DNA of 64,000 nucleotides from Thysanoteuthis rhombus (lineage: Eukaryota; Mollusca; Cephalopoda; Oegopsida; Thysanoteuthidae): assembly GCA_963457665.1 (NCBI GenBank), contig OY735215.1, positions 39,109,325-39,173,324 on the forward strand, read 5' to 3'. The notes under the pieces were generated by a model. The model had not been told where the DNA came from. It saw only the letters and a list, made by a program, of their open reading frames with translations, and made no database searches. Of the stretch, positions 9,481 through 19,560 are shown in pieces. The position numbers were made by a program, and so were the translations under genes. Every line of letters starts with the position of its first letter. Position 1 is the stretch's first letter.

Positions 9481-10838
9481 AAAATAGACTGGTGTTGAAT
9501 CAGGAATCCGAAAAATGAGAAGCCGAATATAGGAAGGTAAAGAACTCCCGAGAAAATTCAATAGACAGACGAAATGAATTCCACATGAAATGATGTGGAC
9601 ATAGTTACCTGAAAAAGGAAACGAAATAGTATGTAATAGCTGCATAGAAAAAGTATTTTAGAACGAACCGTAGCAAAGTCGAAATAAACAAAACCTAACA
9701 GAGTAGTAAATGTAAAGAGAGTTGTGATATACCGTGTGGACGTAGTAAAAAAGCTAAAAGAAGGATGAAATAATAAGATACAATATGAAGGCCTATGGGG
9801 ACTCTTTAGTCGTATGTTAGATTTTGTTCTTAGATATTTGATTTTATTTTTGAAAAACATTTTTTTGTTAAATACAATTTCTTTTGCGTGAGTATGTGCG
9901 AGGTATACATAAATATTTGGTCAAAGATAAGACAAGTTACAGAGTAACCCCTCCGAGACGCCAGAAGGAAGAAAGAAACATTCTAAGTAGATTTATTGAC
10001 AAGATAAAATGTGGTCACTTTGAAACCCTGCAGATAGATAGCCTGTCAAAGCCACTTAATTAAAAAGACATTAGGAAAAAGAAAGTGAAAAGGGGTTGAT
10101 GAAAAAAGGGACGGTACATAATGAATCTAATGGTAGAAGTAAGTAAGATAGATAGTGAGTGTAGTGGCTTGAGAAACTAAAGAAAGCAGGAAGAAAATAG
10201 AAGAGAAAAGGGTAGATGATCATTTAGTTCCGGTATCTGGTAAAAAGAGGAGGCAAGTTTATTCAGTAAAAAAGATATAGATAAAAAAAGGACTCTTACC
10301 TATGGAAAGGGGACCAAGGGTTGGTCAGCAGAGTAGTAGGGTAGTAGAGTAGCACAGTAATAGACAGACGGTCTACGGGCTACTGGCCCTAGGCTGTTGG
10401 CAGTAGAAATACTGATAAACCTCTCATTCTGAGCATGTGACTTGGATTTGATCTCACAGACACACAGTATGAATAGAAACCTCAAGTTGTCATGAAATAG
10501 AATAGGAAGAGAAATTACTTCGTAAGTTAGAAATTCAGATGGATCACCCAATCCATATCTATGAAGGTCTCATCATCAACAACAAAGTCAACAAATCTTT
10601 TTTTCGAAAGAGTGGATGTATTTGTCCCTACAAATTACAGCAAAATGAAGGAGGTGTCGAGAGCCAGATAAATATTTCGACCTTGTCAGCGAATGAATAT
10701 ATTGTAAAACGTGAAAGTGTCGATTTGAACCATTATCATCACTAGCTGGAAACCATCCCCAACGGGCCTGTTGAATTGCTGTAAAAAGATAGATGTCAAA
10801 AAAGGGAATTGATGAAATACATATGATAGATATAATTT
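9481..10838. other. Unassigned sequence
   Basis: Purine-rich on the plus strand through 9500-10290, with TAG-rich text at 10325-10400. The reverse frames at 9558-9860 and 10300-10551 are low-complexity or lack recognised motifs; no gene is called. Confidence 0.4.
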
Positions 10839-10839
10839 G

Positions 10840-11060
10840 ATTTGGGTCATGTTGCAAGAATGGCAGACAACAGATGAACATCCCGACTTACAACATGGAT
10901 CCCCAGGGATCACATGCGTAACCTAGGCCGGCAGAATACAAGACAGAGAGATGAACTAGACAAGTTCTGAAAGTATTGACTCCAAGAAACCCATGACTGA
11001 GAGTTCTGGTAAACCCTGGGGAAGATCTAAGTTCTATGATAGGTGAAAAAACCTGATGAT
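10840..11060 (+). mobile_element. RTE-type LINE remnant, 3' terminal piece
   Basis: Begins with 'gggtcatgttgcaagaatggcagacaacag' (the GHVARMADN block), then 'acatggatccccagggatca', then 'gatgaactagacaagttctgaaagtattg' and 'ggggaagatcta', ending in 'ctgatgatgaatg' at 11052-11064. Frame broken at several places (for example a stop after KF). A second 3' end follows directly at 11070. Confidence 0.75.
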
Positions 11061-11067
11061 GAATGTG

Positions 11068-11180
11068 AAAGAGGCCGGCAAAATACAAGATAGAGAGACG
11101 AAATAGATAAATTCAAAAGGTACTGGCTTCGCGACGCCCACGATAGACTGATGATGATGATCATAATGATCATGATGATA
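11068..11180 (+). mobile_element. RTE-type LINE, second 3' end fragment in tandem
   Basis: Starting 'gaggccggcaaaatacaagat' the sequence repeats the R-G-R-Q-N ... F-K-R-Y-W-L-R-D-A-H-D segment already present at 10.93 kb, then jumps to 'agactgatgatgatgatcat'. The last approximately 45 coding bases (LGKVYVQRR) are deleted. Two truncated RTE ends therefore lie head to tail within 340 bases. Confidence 0.7.
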
Positions 11181-11589
11181 AATATAAGCGCAGAGTTGAG
11201 GTTGTCCCGTAGAAGGGAAAAAGTAATATTCAAAAAGATTTTTCAAGAATTCAATTCCAGACTACAATACTCGTTCTTATAATAATAGATACAGAAGAGA
11301 AAATCTTTCCGGTAATTGATGTCACAGTCCCAGCTGTTCGCACAGGAAAGATATCTTAAGAGTGCCCGGGGACCGAAAGAATTGTGGCAGATGAAGGTGA
11401 CAAGTAGACGTATCATCATTGAACCGCTTGGAACGGCCCCTAAGGTCCTTGCATAAAGATTGGAAGATTTGCCACTCCAAAGGAGAATTGAAATGATACT
11501 GATAACAGCAGCATTGAAATTAGCAAATATCCTGAGAGTCCTTGAGAATTGAGAAGGCTGGCTATCACTTGTCCCTTAGCAAGAATCAT

Positions 11590-12280
11590 AATCACTATCA
11601 TCAGACTTTTAGCGTGGATCGTTAGACATAGAGCTTCCCTTGGATTCGCCTCACTTCTCTATCATTATCCTCTTGGAGCCAGTATTTTCTGAATCCGTCT
11701 AGCTCGTTATGCCATCTTATTTTCTGTCTTTTCGCATATATCTAGGGATCCGTGTTGTGGGTTGTGATGTCGAGCGGTTGTTTGTGCGATATGTCCAGCC
11801 CATTGCCATTTGATTTCAATAATAGTTTCTATAATATTTCGAACTCTTGTCTTTCCTCTAGTATACTGTGCAGTCACGATCTCTCCATGTGAGGTTGAGC
11901 ACAATTCACTCGTGTGCACGTTACATGCTTCTCAGATTGAGGGTCAATCTTTTGGTAAGGTTCGATAGGTGCTTATCGGGAGGATGCATTGATTGTTAAC
12001 CTCTCTCAGGATCAGTGGGATTATCTTGTGCTTGAAAATTGGGCTTGTTCTACCGAAAACTTGCCATCCTTCTGAGTATTTCATGGGGATTCGTTGTCCG
12101 AAGTGGATGTAATGGTTTACTTTCACCAGTTCTGTGTTTTCGATTTTGACCATTGTAGGTTTATATCCGACATGATTGATCCACAACACCTTTGTTTTGC
12201 TGAAATTCATGTGTAATAGTTCGTCTAGCATTATTTGGAGATCAGCAAATCTGAGGTTACTTAGGTATTTGAGCAAGAAT
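11590..12280 (-). mobile_element. RTE-type LINE remnant, the most 5'-extended copy
   Basis: Reverse-strand reading from 12276 gives FADLQIMLDELLHMNFSKTK, then a KIENTELVKVNHY-like block, then a degraded GWQVFGR, NQCILPI, HTSELCST, KTRVRNIIE and KWQWAGHIAQ (11707-11919). The first block is the end of the reverse transcriptase domain with the FSKTK segment known from LINE reverse transcriptases. The 3' end near 11600 has 'ctatcatcagacttttagcg'. Frameshifts near 11950 and stops make it inactive. Confidence 0.82.
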
Positions 12281-12715
12281 CACCAGGTAATAATGGTGTG
12301 AATTCATATGAAAATAAACATTGTGATAAGCAACGTGTCTGCACACTTCCGCTCGTCACACTTCCGTCAGTCCCACTTCTTTTTGTCACACTTTTAAAAA
12401 AATACTGTATTGAAAGGGTTGAAGATAAAGGTCAGTGAAAAGAATTGCAGCAGAGAGACCCGGAAGAGAACGCAGAAATGGCAGGAGAAGCAGGCAGACG
12501 TTTGCAAAGAGGTAGGCTTGAATCATAACAAGATATCTGCAAAGGGAGAACGACTCAATTCAGCCGTCAAGAAAAGACTAAAGACGAGAAAGGAAAATAG
12601 TGGAATTGAACTTGGATCGATTTTGTGAAAGCAGAAGATTTGGTCAAGTGCCGAGGGTGGTCGCTTCAGACAACTCCCATGACTTTATTTCAGATACTTC
12701 ACTGCTTCATAGTAT
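12281..12715. other. Unassigned sequence
   Basis: A short repeat 'cacacttccg.tc' occurs three times at 12343-12395. The 72-codon frame 12410-12628 is Lys/Arg-rich without a recognised motif. Confidence 0.35.
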
Positions 12716-12785
12716 ATTCGTATAGTGTAATGGTTATGTCTCATACGCTGAGGTGCCTGGGATCAATTCCCGGTATGATCAAAGT
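12716..12785 (+). mobile_element. tRNA-like pol III promoter sequence (tRNA pseudogene or SINE head)
   Basis: Box A TAGTGTAATGG (12724-12734) and box B-like GATCAATTCC (12761-12770) fit the pol III consensus, with a T-arm of CTGGG/CCCGG around a seven-base loop. The acceptor stem pairs poorly and no convincing anticodon stem is seen, so a functional tRNA is unlikely. The following 250 bases may be its SINE body, but no second copy is present here. Confidence 0.5.
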
Positions 12786-13680
12786 TTAGAAAACTCTTCA
12801 ATAGGGGCAAATTTCACAGTGCACTCAGCAGTTAATCGAGTACACTCTAAGCTGTGTGAGGGTATCGCTTAGGTGGATTTGCATTCTCACAAAAGGATGG
12901 TCATAAAAACTTGAAGTTAAAAAATCCCGGTCTCTACCAGACTTAGGATTTGCAGGGATCACTTAGCTGACGCAAGCAACACTAACTGGGACTTCATCAG
13001 GCTTTGTACTCCATTTCGAGTTGTCTCTTGAAGAACTTCAACTTACCGTGCTTGCTATATCGTTAGCAAAGCAATGGGGTATTATATTAGTAATTATGAT
13101 TGAGAGAAGTAATTGAGCATCGATAAGTTTTTGCAGTTATTCTCTGAAGAAGAATTCACTCAAGAATTCTTTTGAGAATAGAAATGATGATAGGAATGAT
13201 GACGATAATGACAATAGGGAATGTTGTTATAATGATTAAAAAAAAAAAAACGGGAGATGAATAGAAACAGAAGCCAGAAGAGAAGAAGTAATCGAAGTGG
13301 TGCTGAATAATAAGGTAACTTGGCAACTTCACCGACTCTCAATGCATACTAACGCTATTCCCGGAAGGATGTCTTCGATTAAAACCAATCAATCGGTGCC
13401 AAAGTCCAGAAATTGTCCCGCTGAGAGCGATTCACAATTGAAATGTCACATTCTATCAATTGGTTCGCTTAAATTGGCAATGCAGGCCCTGATTAGACGC
13501 TAGAGACCGTTCTGAGCGGCATTCTTGTAGCGAACAACAACAGGAGGTTTTCGTTATGCCTGGCGAAAGGAGGAAGCAGGGGTGATAACTCTGGATGGAT
13601 CGAATAAAGGAATTGTAGACTGTGCGAGAAAGATTAAGAGGAGTTGAGGATATCTATGCTTGAGAAAAACAAAAAAAGGG
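12786..13680. other. Unassigned sequence
   Basis: May include the body of the tRNA-like element at its left. The 68-codon frame 13297-13503 has no recognised motif. Confidence 0.3.
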
Positions 13681-13685
13681 TTGAA

Positions 13686-13688
13686 GTG

Positions 13689-13720
<32 letters not shown>

Positions 13721-13762
13721 GAGGGAGAGAGAGAGAAAGAGAGAGAGAGGGTGGGGGGGGTT
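13686..13762. repeat. (GA)n microsatellite with G-run
   Basis: GA dinucleotides interrupted by CAGA and GGGA, ending in GGTGGGGGGGG. The overlapping 186-codon reverse frame (13654-14214) owes its start-to-stop length largely to this tract and is not called. Confidence 0.93.
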
Positions 13763-13847
13763 AAAGGGGGAGAATTTAATCGGTATCGGAATACTTTTGC
13801 TGTAAAAAAACTTGACAGGCTGAAAATGATAAATTGAATATTAAAAT

Positions 13848-13990
13848 GAATAATGACAAATTGCGTTGGATACATCGATTCTTTACGCCAATAGAAACTA
13901 ATGAAACCCCTGTACTTAGATGGTTGACTGTCTGGGAATACCAGGTGCAGTATCCAGTTGGAGAGGCACCCCCAGCAGCCATGAAGGTCC
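13848..13990 (+). mobile_element. 5S rRNA-derived SINE-A 3' portion
   Basis: 'ttgcgttggatacatcgatt' (13861-13880) matches the linker of SINE-A. It is followed by GTACTTAGATGG (13912-13923) and GGGAATACCAGGTGC (13934-13948), which correspond to the 3' half of eukaryotic 5S rRNA (consensus AGTACTTGGATGG and GGGAATACCGGGTGC). This is the clearest 5S match in the window. The tRNA-like head is absent. Confidence 0.7.
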
Positions 13991-14379
13991 CATGATGCAT
14001 AGAACATTTCTTTCTCTTTGAAGCCTTCAGTATAGCTGAGAGCGGGGAGGGGAGGGTGAATGAAACTTGGTCCCCTCATTTTTTCCATACTGAACGCCAA
14101 GGCACGGCAGCTGAAATTTCTGACATTTTTAAGAAAGTCTGGCAAGACGAAAAGAGCCACACATACTAATAACAACCGAGAGAAATAAAGATGGATAGAA
14201 GATGAACAGTTCAATGAGTAAGAGACGTGTTATTTTTAAATCGGGAATGTATATATGTGTAGCATGGAACCCACCTTTCCTGGCCTTTCTTTTCATCTCT
14301 GGTTACGATCAATGTTTACGATTTGTTTTCCTTTTAATCAAACAAAACACATACATAAGTACTTCTTCTTATTGAAGAT

Positions 14380-14660
14380 ACATTGACGAGGGTCAAAATG
14401 ATCTCCAGTCTAATAAGATGTTGTTCCCCATAGTGCCTGCAAAGCAGCTCTTACCCGATCAGACATGGATTCTACGTGACTTCTAAGAGTTTACCCTGGG
14501 ATCTAATGCCAAGTCTTTTGGCCACTGCAAAATACATGGTGGAAGTTCTGCTGGACGAGCTTGTTGTTCCAACGTATCCTATTCAAGCTCAATGTGAATG
14601 AGACCTGGGGAGTTCGATGGCCAGGGCAAAGCAGTCAAATCCCCTACATATTCCTGAAAT
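14380..14660 (-). mobile_element. Tc1-like transposase remnant (3' part)
   Basis: The reverse strand from about 14655 encodes LPWPSNSPGLIHIELE, then DTLEQQAR. The Tc1 family signature at this place is WPSxSPDLNPIExxWDxLERRVR, so the Asp after Pro and the 'NPIE' Glu region are altered and a stop follows. Downstream reading continues in decayed form through a W-x-D-I-L-like end. N-terminal domains are not seen. Non-functional. Confidence 0.65.
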
Positions 14661-15000
14661 AGGTCCCAGAAAATAACGTGCGTTGAGAGAAGGGACATTG
14701 ACCCGTAGAAAGATATCACTGCAATACATGATTATAATTATAAACGAGACTAACAGGACTTGTAAAATGGAAATACTAACATTTGAGAGAAACTATAGAC
14801 TCTCCCATTCGACTAATTCAGTATTGAAAAAGAAATTAAAATATATCCGTGAATTTTTCACTGGGATTAACCAGTAAATCAACTGTAATATTATAACCAG
14901 TGCGCATATATCTGCCAACGCCGTCCTAACTAAAACTGAACGAAAATTAGTTCCAGCTACGATGCAGATAGATAACTGTGCAAAGTTTTCAACTTTTATC

Positions 15001-15690
15001 TTAGTACATGAAAAATATCTCTAGATCAGGAAGAAATCCACTCCCAGAATCAATCGATTCTCCTTTAGCCTAGAGCTCACACTTTCACAAAGTGTCATTG
15101 AAATTAATTGAGAACTTTTGGAGATATTGTATTGACAAACTACATATCCATCCTCGTTGGCAGAAGTTGATGAATAACTAGAAAGCACCAACAGAGCACG
15201 TACCTTTACCAAAACCATGGTCAGGGGGCGTAATTCTGCATGGATCCGACCCCAAATGGATATATTTTTCGTATCGCCCATCCTTCCATAGAATTACATT
15301 GAAATACATTATGAATTTTTGGAGATATCAAGAGGACAGACATAAACTTTTGGCGATATTGTACAGAGTCGATATACAACAACGACGTAGGGGAGGCAAT
15401 TGAGTATGGATTAGCCCTAACATCTATTCACTTCTGTGGTAGATTATTGTCCACCCTCCACAAAACTTGATTGAAGTTGACTGAAAACCTTTGGAAATAT
15501 CGTGTGGGAAGTCATGAACATAAATATAAATGTACGAAAATAAAAGAAAAATATACTTATATTGCATTTCCCAACCTTCAACGAAATTTAATTGGAATTC
15601 ATGTGGTGCTTTTGGAAATATTATATGGACAGACGGAAAGACGGGCGGAAGTAAGGGCAAGATCAATATATGTACCTCTCCGGCTTGCAG
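15001..15690. repeat. Array of related ~150-200 bp units with 'ttggagatat' core
   Basis: Four diverged units carry the same core text: 'ttgaaattaattgagaactttt' then 'ggagatatt' (15098-15128), 'attgaaatacattatgaatt' then 'ggagatatc' (15298-15340), 'gattgaagttgactgaaaacc' then 'ggaaatatc' (15470-15500), and 'atttaattggaattcatg' then 'ggaaatatt' then 'ggacagacgga' (15584-15640). Two more units occur at 42.05-42.31 kb. Non-coding; type unknown. Confidence 0.65.
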
Positions 15691-16235
15691 AGATAAAAAA
15701 AAGATTAAAAAACAAACAACTTTACTTTTTTCATAAGCTTTAAGTTAAATTTATCTGGTGCACCCAAAGACACTTTTTTTTACAGTCGGTATGAATCTTG
15801 TGGGAAATAATTGGAATGGACACGTTCGCACATTTTGTAGTAAAGAAAGAAAAAAACAGAACAAAAGATATTTATGTATTACTTTCTCTCGGCGTGAAAC
15901 CTGTAAAATTAATGTCGATTATTGTCTGACTATGTTAGATAACAACACACTGAAATCACGCCTTATAAAAATTCTTGCTGCTACAAAAGTAATCAAGTGG
16001 ACTGCCAGCAGTCGTCTTTCCTTATTTGAATCGATATCACTTTTATAATATTACGCAGTTGAGAACTACGTAGTTATTACTCTGATTCCCATTGTATCGG
16101 AAATCTTCGGAGCACTAAAATTCAGCAAGGTCTCATATACTCAAGACCTTGTGCGGTTTCAGTTAAGAAACACCTTCTCAAATAGCTGGTAGTAAAATCG
16201 AATGACAAGCTTTATTTACTTGATGCATTTATAGT
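15691..16235. other. Unassigned; 96-codon open frame 15758-16048 (+)
   Basis: The frame begins MHPKTLFFTVGMNLVGNNWNG and is Lys/Asn/Cys-rich. I recognise no domain and see no splice or promoter support, so no gene is called. Confidence 0.3.
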
Positions 16236-16239
16236 AGAG

Positions 16240-16400
16240 GTCCGATCGTCGTAACGATTACTGGCACGGACCATGGAATCGACGGGCCAGGTTCAAGCTC
16301 TGGTCGGGACTGTATACTTCACTTTATTGGGGAGAGCATGAATCCATCTGTTCTACCCATAAGCTATTGATATACCTTGGGAGGAAAAAAACAAACTCGG
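16240..16400 (+). mobile_element. SINE-B (tRNA-like) copy
   Basis: 'gtcgtaacgattactggcac' resembles a box A region, and CCAGGTTCAAGCTCTGG (16287-16303) forms a T-arm with a box B-like centre. Downstream 'ggactgtatacttcact' and 'ttggggagagcatgaa' match reverse-strand copies at 33.8, 43.9, 45.0 and 50.7 kb, which share 'gacagtttgtrttcact'. Non-coding. Confidence 0.6.
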
Positions 16401-17455
16401 AATTCAAAACCAGGAGCTGGAGGCCCTTAGACACACCGACGTTCTTTATGGTCTGATTCGGACAAAACAGTGGAGACAAAGTGTATCAGCCTTTGTCTTC
16501 CCTTGAGAGCGTAGAGAAGCGAGACTTGCTGCCTAGTCAGTCACCTATCGTCCATAAAACCTTGTCTGTGCTATGGAGGGACTGAAAGCAAGAATTTATA
16601 GGTGCTACGAATTCTATCAATATTTTTTGTCTTCTTGGAGTTCGAATTTTCGGAGTTGAAATAAATCTGTAAAATCATTCTGATAAACGTTAAAATTATC
16701 TTCAGAGATCAAAGTAAAATTTGAATAAAAAAAATATATACATACTTTTTTTGCTGAACAAAACATGAAGTTCACAAATCTTCAAAACTGAGTACCTTGC
16801 TGAGTTTTTTTCGACCTCCCAGCAGGCAGGAGTTATCTTCGTTTATTTGAACCTTTGAGTCGCCAACACTTTTCGATATTTATCTTTTGCAATACGATGT
16901 GACCAGAGAGATTACTGGATCAATAACTTTGGACAATGACACAAGAGAGGAATTCAAGGGTGAGCTGAATTGTCCTTTGATTAATTGAAGAAACATGTAT
17001 GCGTGCGTGTGTGCATCGCAGTTATTCGGTAGCTGGCCATTGTCCGGAGCTTATATTCGCTAGATATATTAGTCAGCACGAAAGGTAGGGTAGTGTCGAG
17101 TGTTAAGTTTGTTTTGGATCGGAGTTCTTCTTGAAATCAAATGAAAATAAATTAAAATAAAGATTACAGATTTGTCTCCAAAGGGTCTATAACTTATCTC
17201 CCTTGTCTTCTACTCATTGCTAACATTCCAAATTATTTTACATGATAATTATGGCAGGCTTCAACCACCATAAAGTCCAACCCATTCCAAACATGCGCCT
17301 TTGGAACGGGTACTGCATTAGGTCTATATATCCCAATTTTTGAGCCCCCTCCCCAATACTGATAGATGCCGTATAAATGTTATAAGTATATTATTCATGA
17401 ATTCAAAATATGTTTATATTTTTTTGTATGTAAAATTTACTTTGCTATGCATGAA
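16401..17455. other. Unassigned sequence
   Basis: No gene recognised. The first 60 bases may be further SINE-B body. Confidence 0.35.
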
Positions 17456-17458
17456 ATA

Positions 17459-17830
17459 CAGTGGCCCAGTGGTACGGTGCTCACCTCCTTTTTGGTAGGT
17501 CCTATTTCGATCTACTGCTGAGTCATACCAAAGATTTTTGAAAAATTGTACTGAATATATCCCCGCTGAACACTCAGAACAAGGACTAGGATGAACCTAT
17601 CGTCGAGGCGGAGGGTTATGGTCAAATCACGTTGGATTCATTGCTCCTTGTGAAATCGCCGGAGTTAAGCAAGATCTAGCCGGGTATGTACTTAGATATA
17701 CCATTGGGGAATACAGTGCGCCGTGGGCAGAACGAAGCTTCGACGGGCCTGGCAAGCAGGAAGTTGGTTTCACATAGCTCTGCAACACCCTCAACGTGGA
17801 TATTAGCGTAGAACGATAATATATACATGC
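17459..17830 (+). mobile_element. SINE-A composite, full-length copy
   Basis: Perfect box A TGGCCCAGTGG (17462-17472); box B region TTTCGATCTACTG (17507-17519) with one change; linker 'gaacactcagaacaagga' (17568-17585) and 'ggttatggtcaaatcacgtt' (17614-17633). Then 5S-like GGAGTTAAGCAAGAT (17661-17675), TGTACTTAGATA and 'ggggaatacagtgcgccgt' to about 17724. The tail 'caacaccctcaacgtgg' near 17785 matches the tail 'catcgcccttgacgaggg' of the 4.9 kb copy. Element length about 350 bases. Confidence 0.72.
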
Positions 17831-17870
17831 ATACTATGCATGGTAGGTGTGGAATGATTCGTTTTCAATC

Positions 17871-18355
17871 TACGCAATTCATTGTCTTTTCCTGGAGACG
17901 ATTTTAGGAGTCGGAGTGAACGATTCACTTCAATATCTTATGCCAATTTAAAGGGGGTTTCTGACTCAAGGAAATTTTCACTGGTCGTATTCAGGATTTG
18001 ACCATTCATGAAAAATAAATAAACGATACGAGTCAGTCTAAGCAAGTAATAGTATAAGTAAGTTGTCCATAATGATTAAGGACAGAACGGAAAGGGATGC
18101 CTAATAAGAGATATGACCATCCGATCAGGCAATAACATATCTGTAAAAGAGTTTGAAAAATTGTCTTAGTACAAAGATCTGGAAATAGAAGAAAAATGAC
18201 AAAAAAAAAAAGAATAATAATATGCGCAAACAACCGAGATGGAAAACAAAATACAAAAGAAAAAGAGAAGAAATGCCAAGGGTGGGTATCAATACTGGAT
18301 GGAATATATTAAAGTAACAATGCCACAACCTGTAAAGTTAGAAAAGTCAAACGAA
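17871..18355. other. Unassigned, possibly 5' sequence of the LINE that follows
   Basis: Lys/Asn-rich open text with no clear motif. The LINE reading at 18.36 kb may extend into it but I cannot show that. Confidence 0.3.
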
Positions 18356-18359
18356 AGTA

Positions 18360-19220
18360 CAATTTAACTGACTAGCGGAAATAAAAAACTTGAATTGCAA
18401 AGAGATAGTCAAACAAAGAATACATGTTAAAGCCCAAAGAATAAGACGGTACGACAAGAAAAAACAAAAACAAAACAAGTTTTACAGGTAAAATGAGATT
18501 TCCAAAACAGATGTCAAGAGGTTATACAGAGAGCTCGGCAAAGATACGATAAAAATCAAATAGCCACCAGGAATGAAAGAGGTTGAAAGCCTTTGAAAAA
18601 TCATCTGGAGTACGGATAAAGGATTTAAGGAGGGTGCTACCTTGATTGAAAGATGAACAACATCGAACAACGACAAGGGGGGCATATTAAAGAAGCACCT
18701 GATGAATACCAAAGATGGAAAACTCCAGGAAAAGACAAAATCACCAATTTCTTGTTCAACCCCAAACCTCAATGTTCCAGGACTTAGCGAAGTCACGATC
18801 AGACATAATACAAAAACCAGAGAAAACACCTCCAGACAGAGTAACATTCCTACCAGTAAAAAGAAACAAGAATTATGGGCCTACACTAGCCTAACAACGA
18901 CAACATATAAGATATCAACAGCTATCTTAACAGACGGAATCTACTTTCTTGATAAAAAAAAACAAACATTTGTACTCTAGAGCAAGAAGGCTGTAAGAAA
19001 AACTCCTAGGTCCGCAAAGACCAACTAAACCAACAAAATGAAATCATTCTAGAGAACTACAGCTCAAGACACCGGGACCTTAGGACAGCTTGGATAGACT
19101 ACCGTAAGGCATTTGATAGCGTCCCTCATCCATGGATAACGAAATCCGTCGAAATCTACAAAATCTCACCTACAATTGAGAACTTCCTCCAACGAAGCAT
19201 GACACGATTTCTAATAGTAT
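18360..19220 (+). mobile_element. Decayed non-LTR retrotransposon (R2/NeSL-like), linker and reverse transcriptase
   Basis: Piecing frames together, the plus strand shows AKAQRIRRYD-like text, then a 'FYRELG' block (18514-18535), 'PGMKEVE..W..IW' (18570-18610), 'WKTPGKDKITNF' (18718-18755, the region before reverse transcriptase domain 1), then 'TTYKISTAILTDGIY' (18902-18946), 'EQEGCKKN' (18980-19004), 'KDQLNQQNEIILENY', and WIDYRKAFDSVPHPWI (19093-19140). The last string contains the conserved reverse transcriptase motif A Asp in the form seen in R2/NeSL-type LINEs. At least five frameshifts or stops separate these blocks. The copy is cut after motif A near 19205; the YxDD region is missing. 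It is unrelated to the RTE copies. Confidence 0.78.
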
Positions 19221-19275
19221 GTGTCTGAAAACTTAAATGTGACTCTCTCTGTGCGCCTTTCTGTTTTGCCTGTCT

Positions 19276-19380
19276 ATATCTTGAATGTGGAAACTCAGGA
19301 TCCAAATAATACCTATTGTTGTTGGAGCCATTGGAACACTTGAAAAAGGAACCAGTAAACTTGCCGACGACATAACTGGA
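19276..19380 (+). mobile_element. Same LINE: C-terminal block, first copy
   Basis: The frame reads LRIQIIPIVVGAIGTLEKGT (19285-19345). LINEs of this kind end with an IVPIVVGALG block close to the C-terminus, so the retrotransposon has lost everything from reverse transcriptase motif A to here, about 2 kb judged from family architecture. It continues to a CAA repeat at 19387. Confidence 0.55.
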
Positions 19381-19385
19381 AAGCC

Positions 19386-19386
<1 letters not shown>

Positions 19387-19418
<32 letters not shown>

Positions 19419-19419
19419 T

Positions 19420-19472
<53 letters not shown>

Positions 19473-19495
19473 TAATAATAATAATAATAATAATA
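19387..19495. repeat. (CAA)n(AAT)n microsatellite
   Basis: About 10 CAA units then about 24 AAT units with GAT interruptions. It lies between two pieces of LINE C-terminal coding sequence. Confidence 0.95.
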
Positions 19496-19560
19496 GTTGT
19501 AGCACTTGGAACAATCCCTAAGTCCATTGCAAGAAAATTAGTTGGACTCAGGAATGAAAA
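19496..19560 (+). mobile_element. Same LINE: second IVVALGTIPK block
   Basis: Directly after the AAT tract the text reads IVVALGTIPKSIARKLVGL, again resembling the IVPIVVGALGTIPK block at LINE C-termini. Either the two blocks come from two insertions or the element end was duplicated around the microsatellite. Confidence 0.45.

Noticed and set aside
12716..12785. Functional tRNA gene
   Set aside because: Box A and B are good, but acceptor stem pairing fails and no anticodon stem is convincing.
13848..13990. Functional 5S rRNA gene
   Set aside because: Only the 3' half matches; the upstream part is SINE-A linker, and other copies show the same composite.
13654..14214. 186-codon reverse frame
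   Set aside because: It crosses a GA microsatellite and a 5S-derived SINE, whose sequence explains it.
15758..16048. 96-codon Lys/Asn/Cys-rich frame as a small gene
   Set aside because: No domain recognised and composition is typical for AT-rich random frames.
19285..19521. Frame with poly-Gln then poly-Asn (+) or poly-Ile (-) as a possible Q/N-rich protein
   Set aside because: The flanking residues match a LINE C-terminus and the Q/N part is a CAA/AAT microsatellite; no gene structure.
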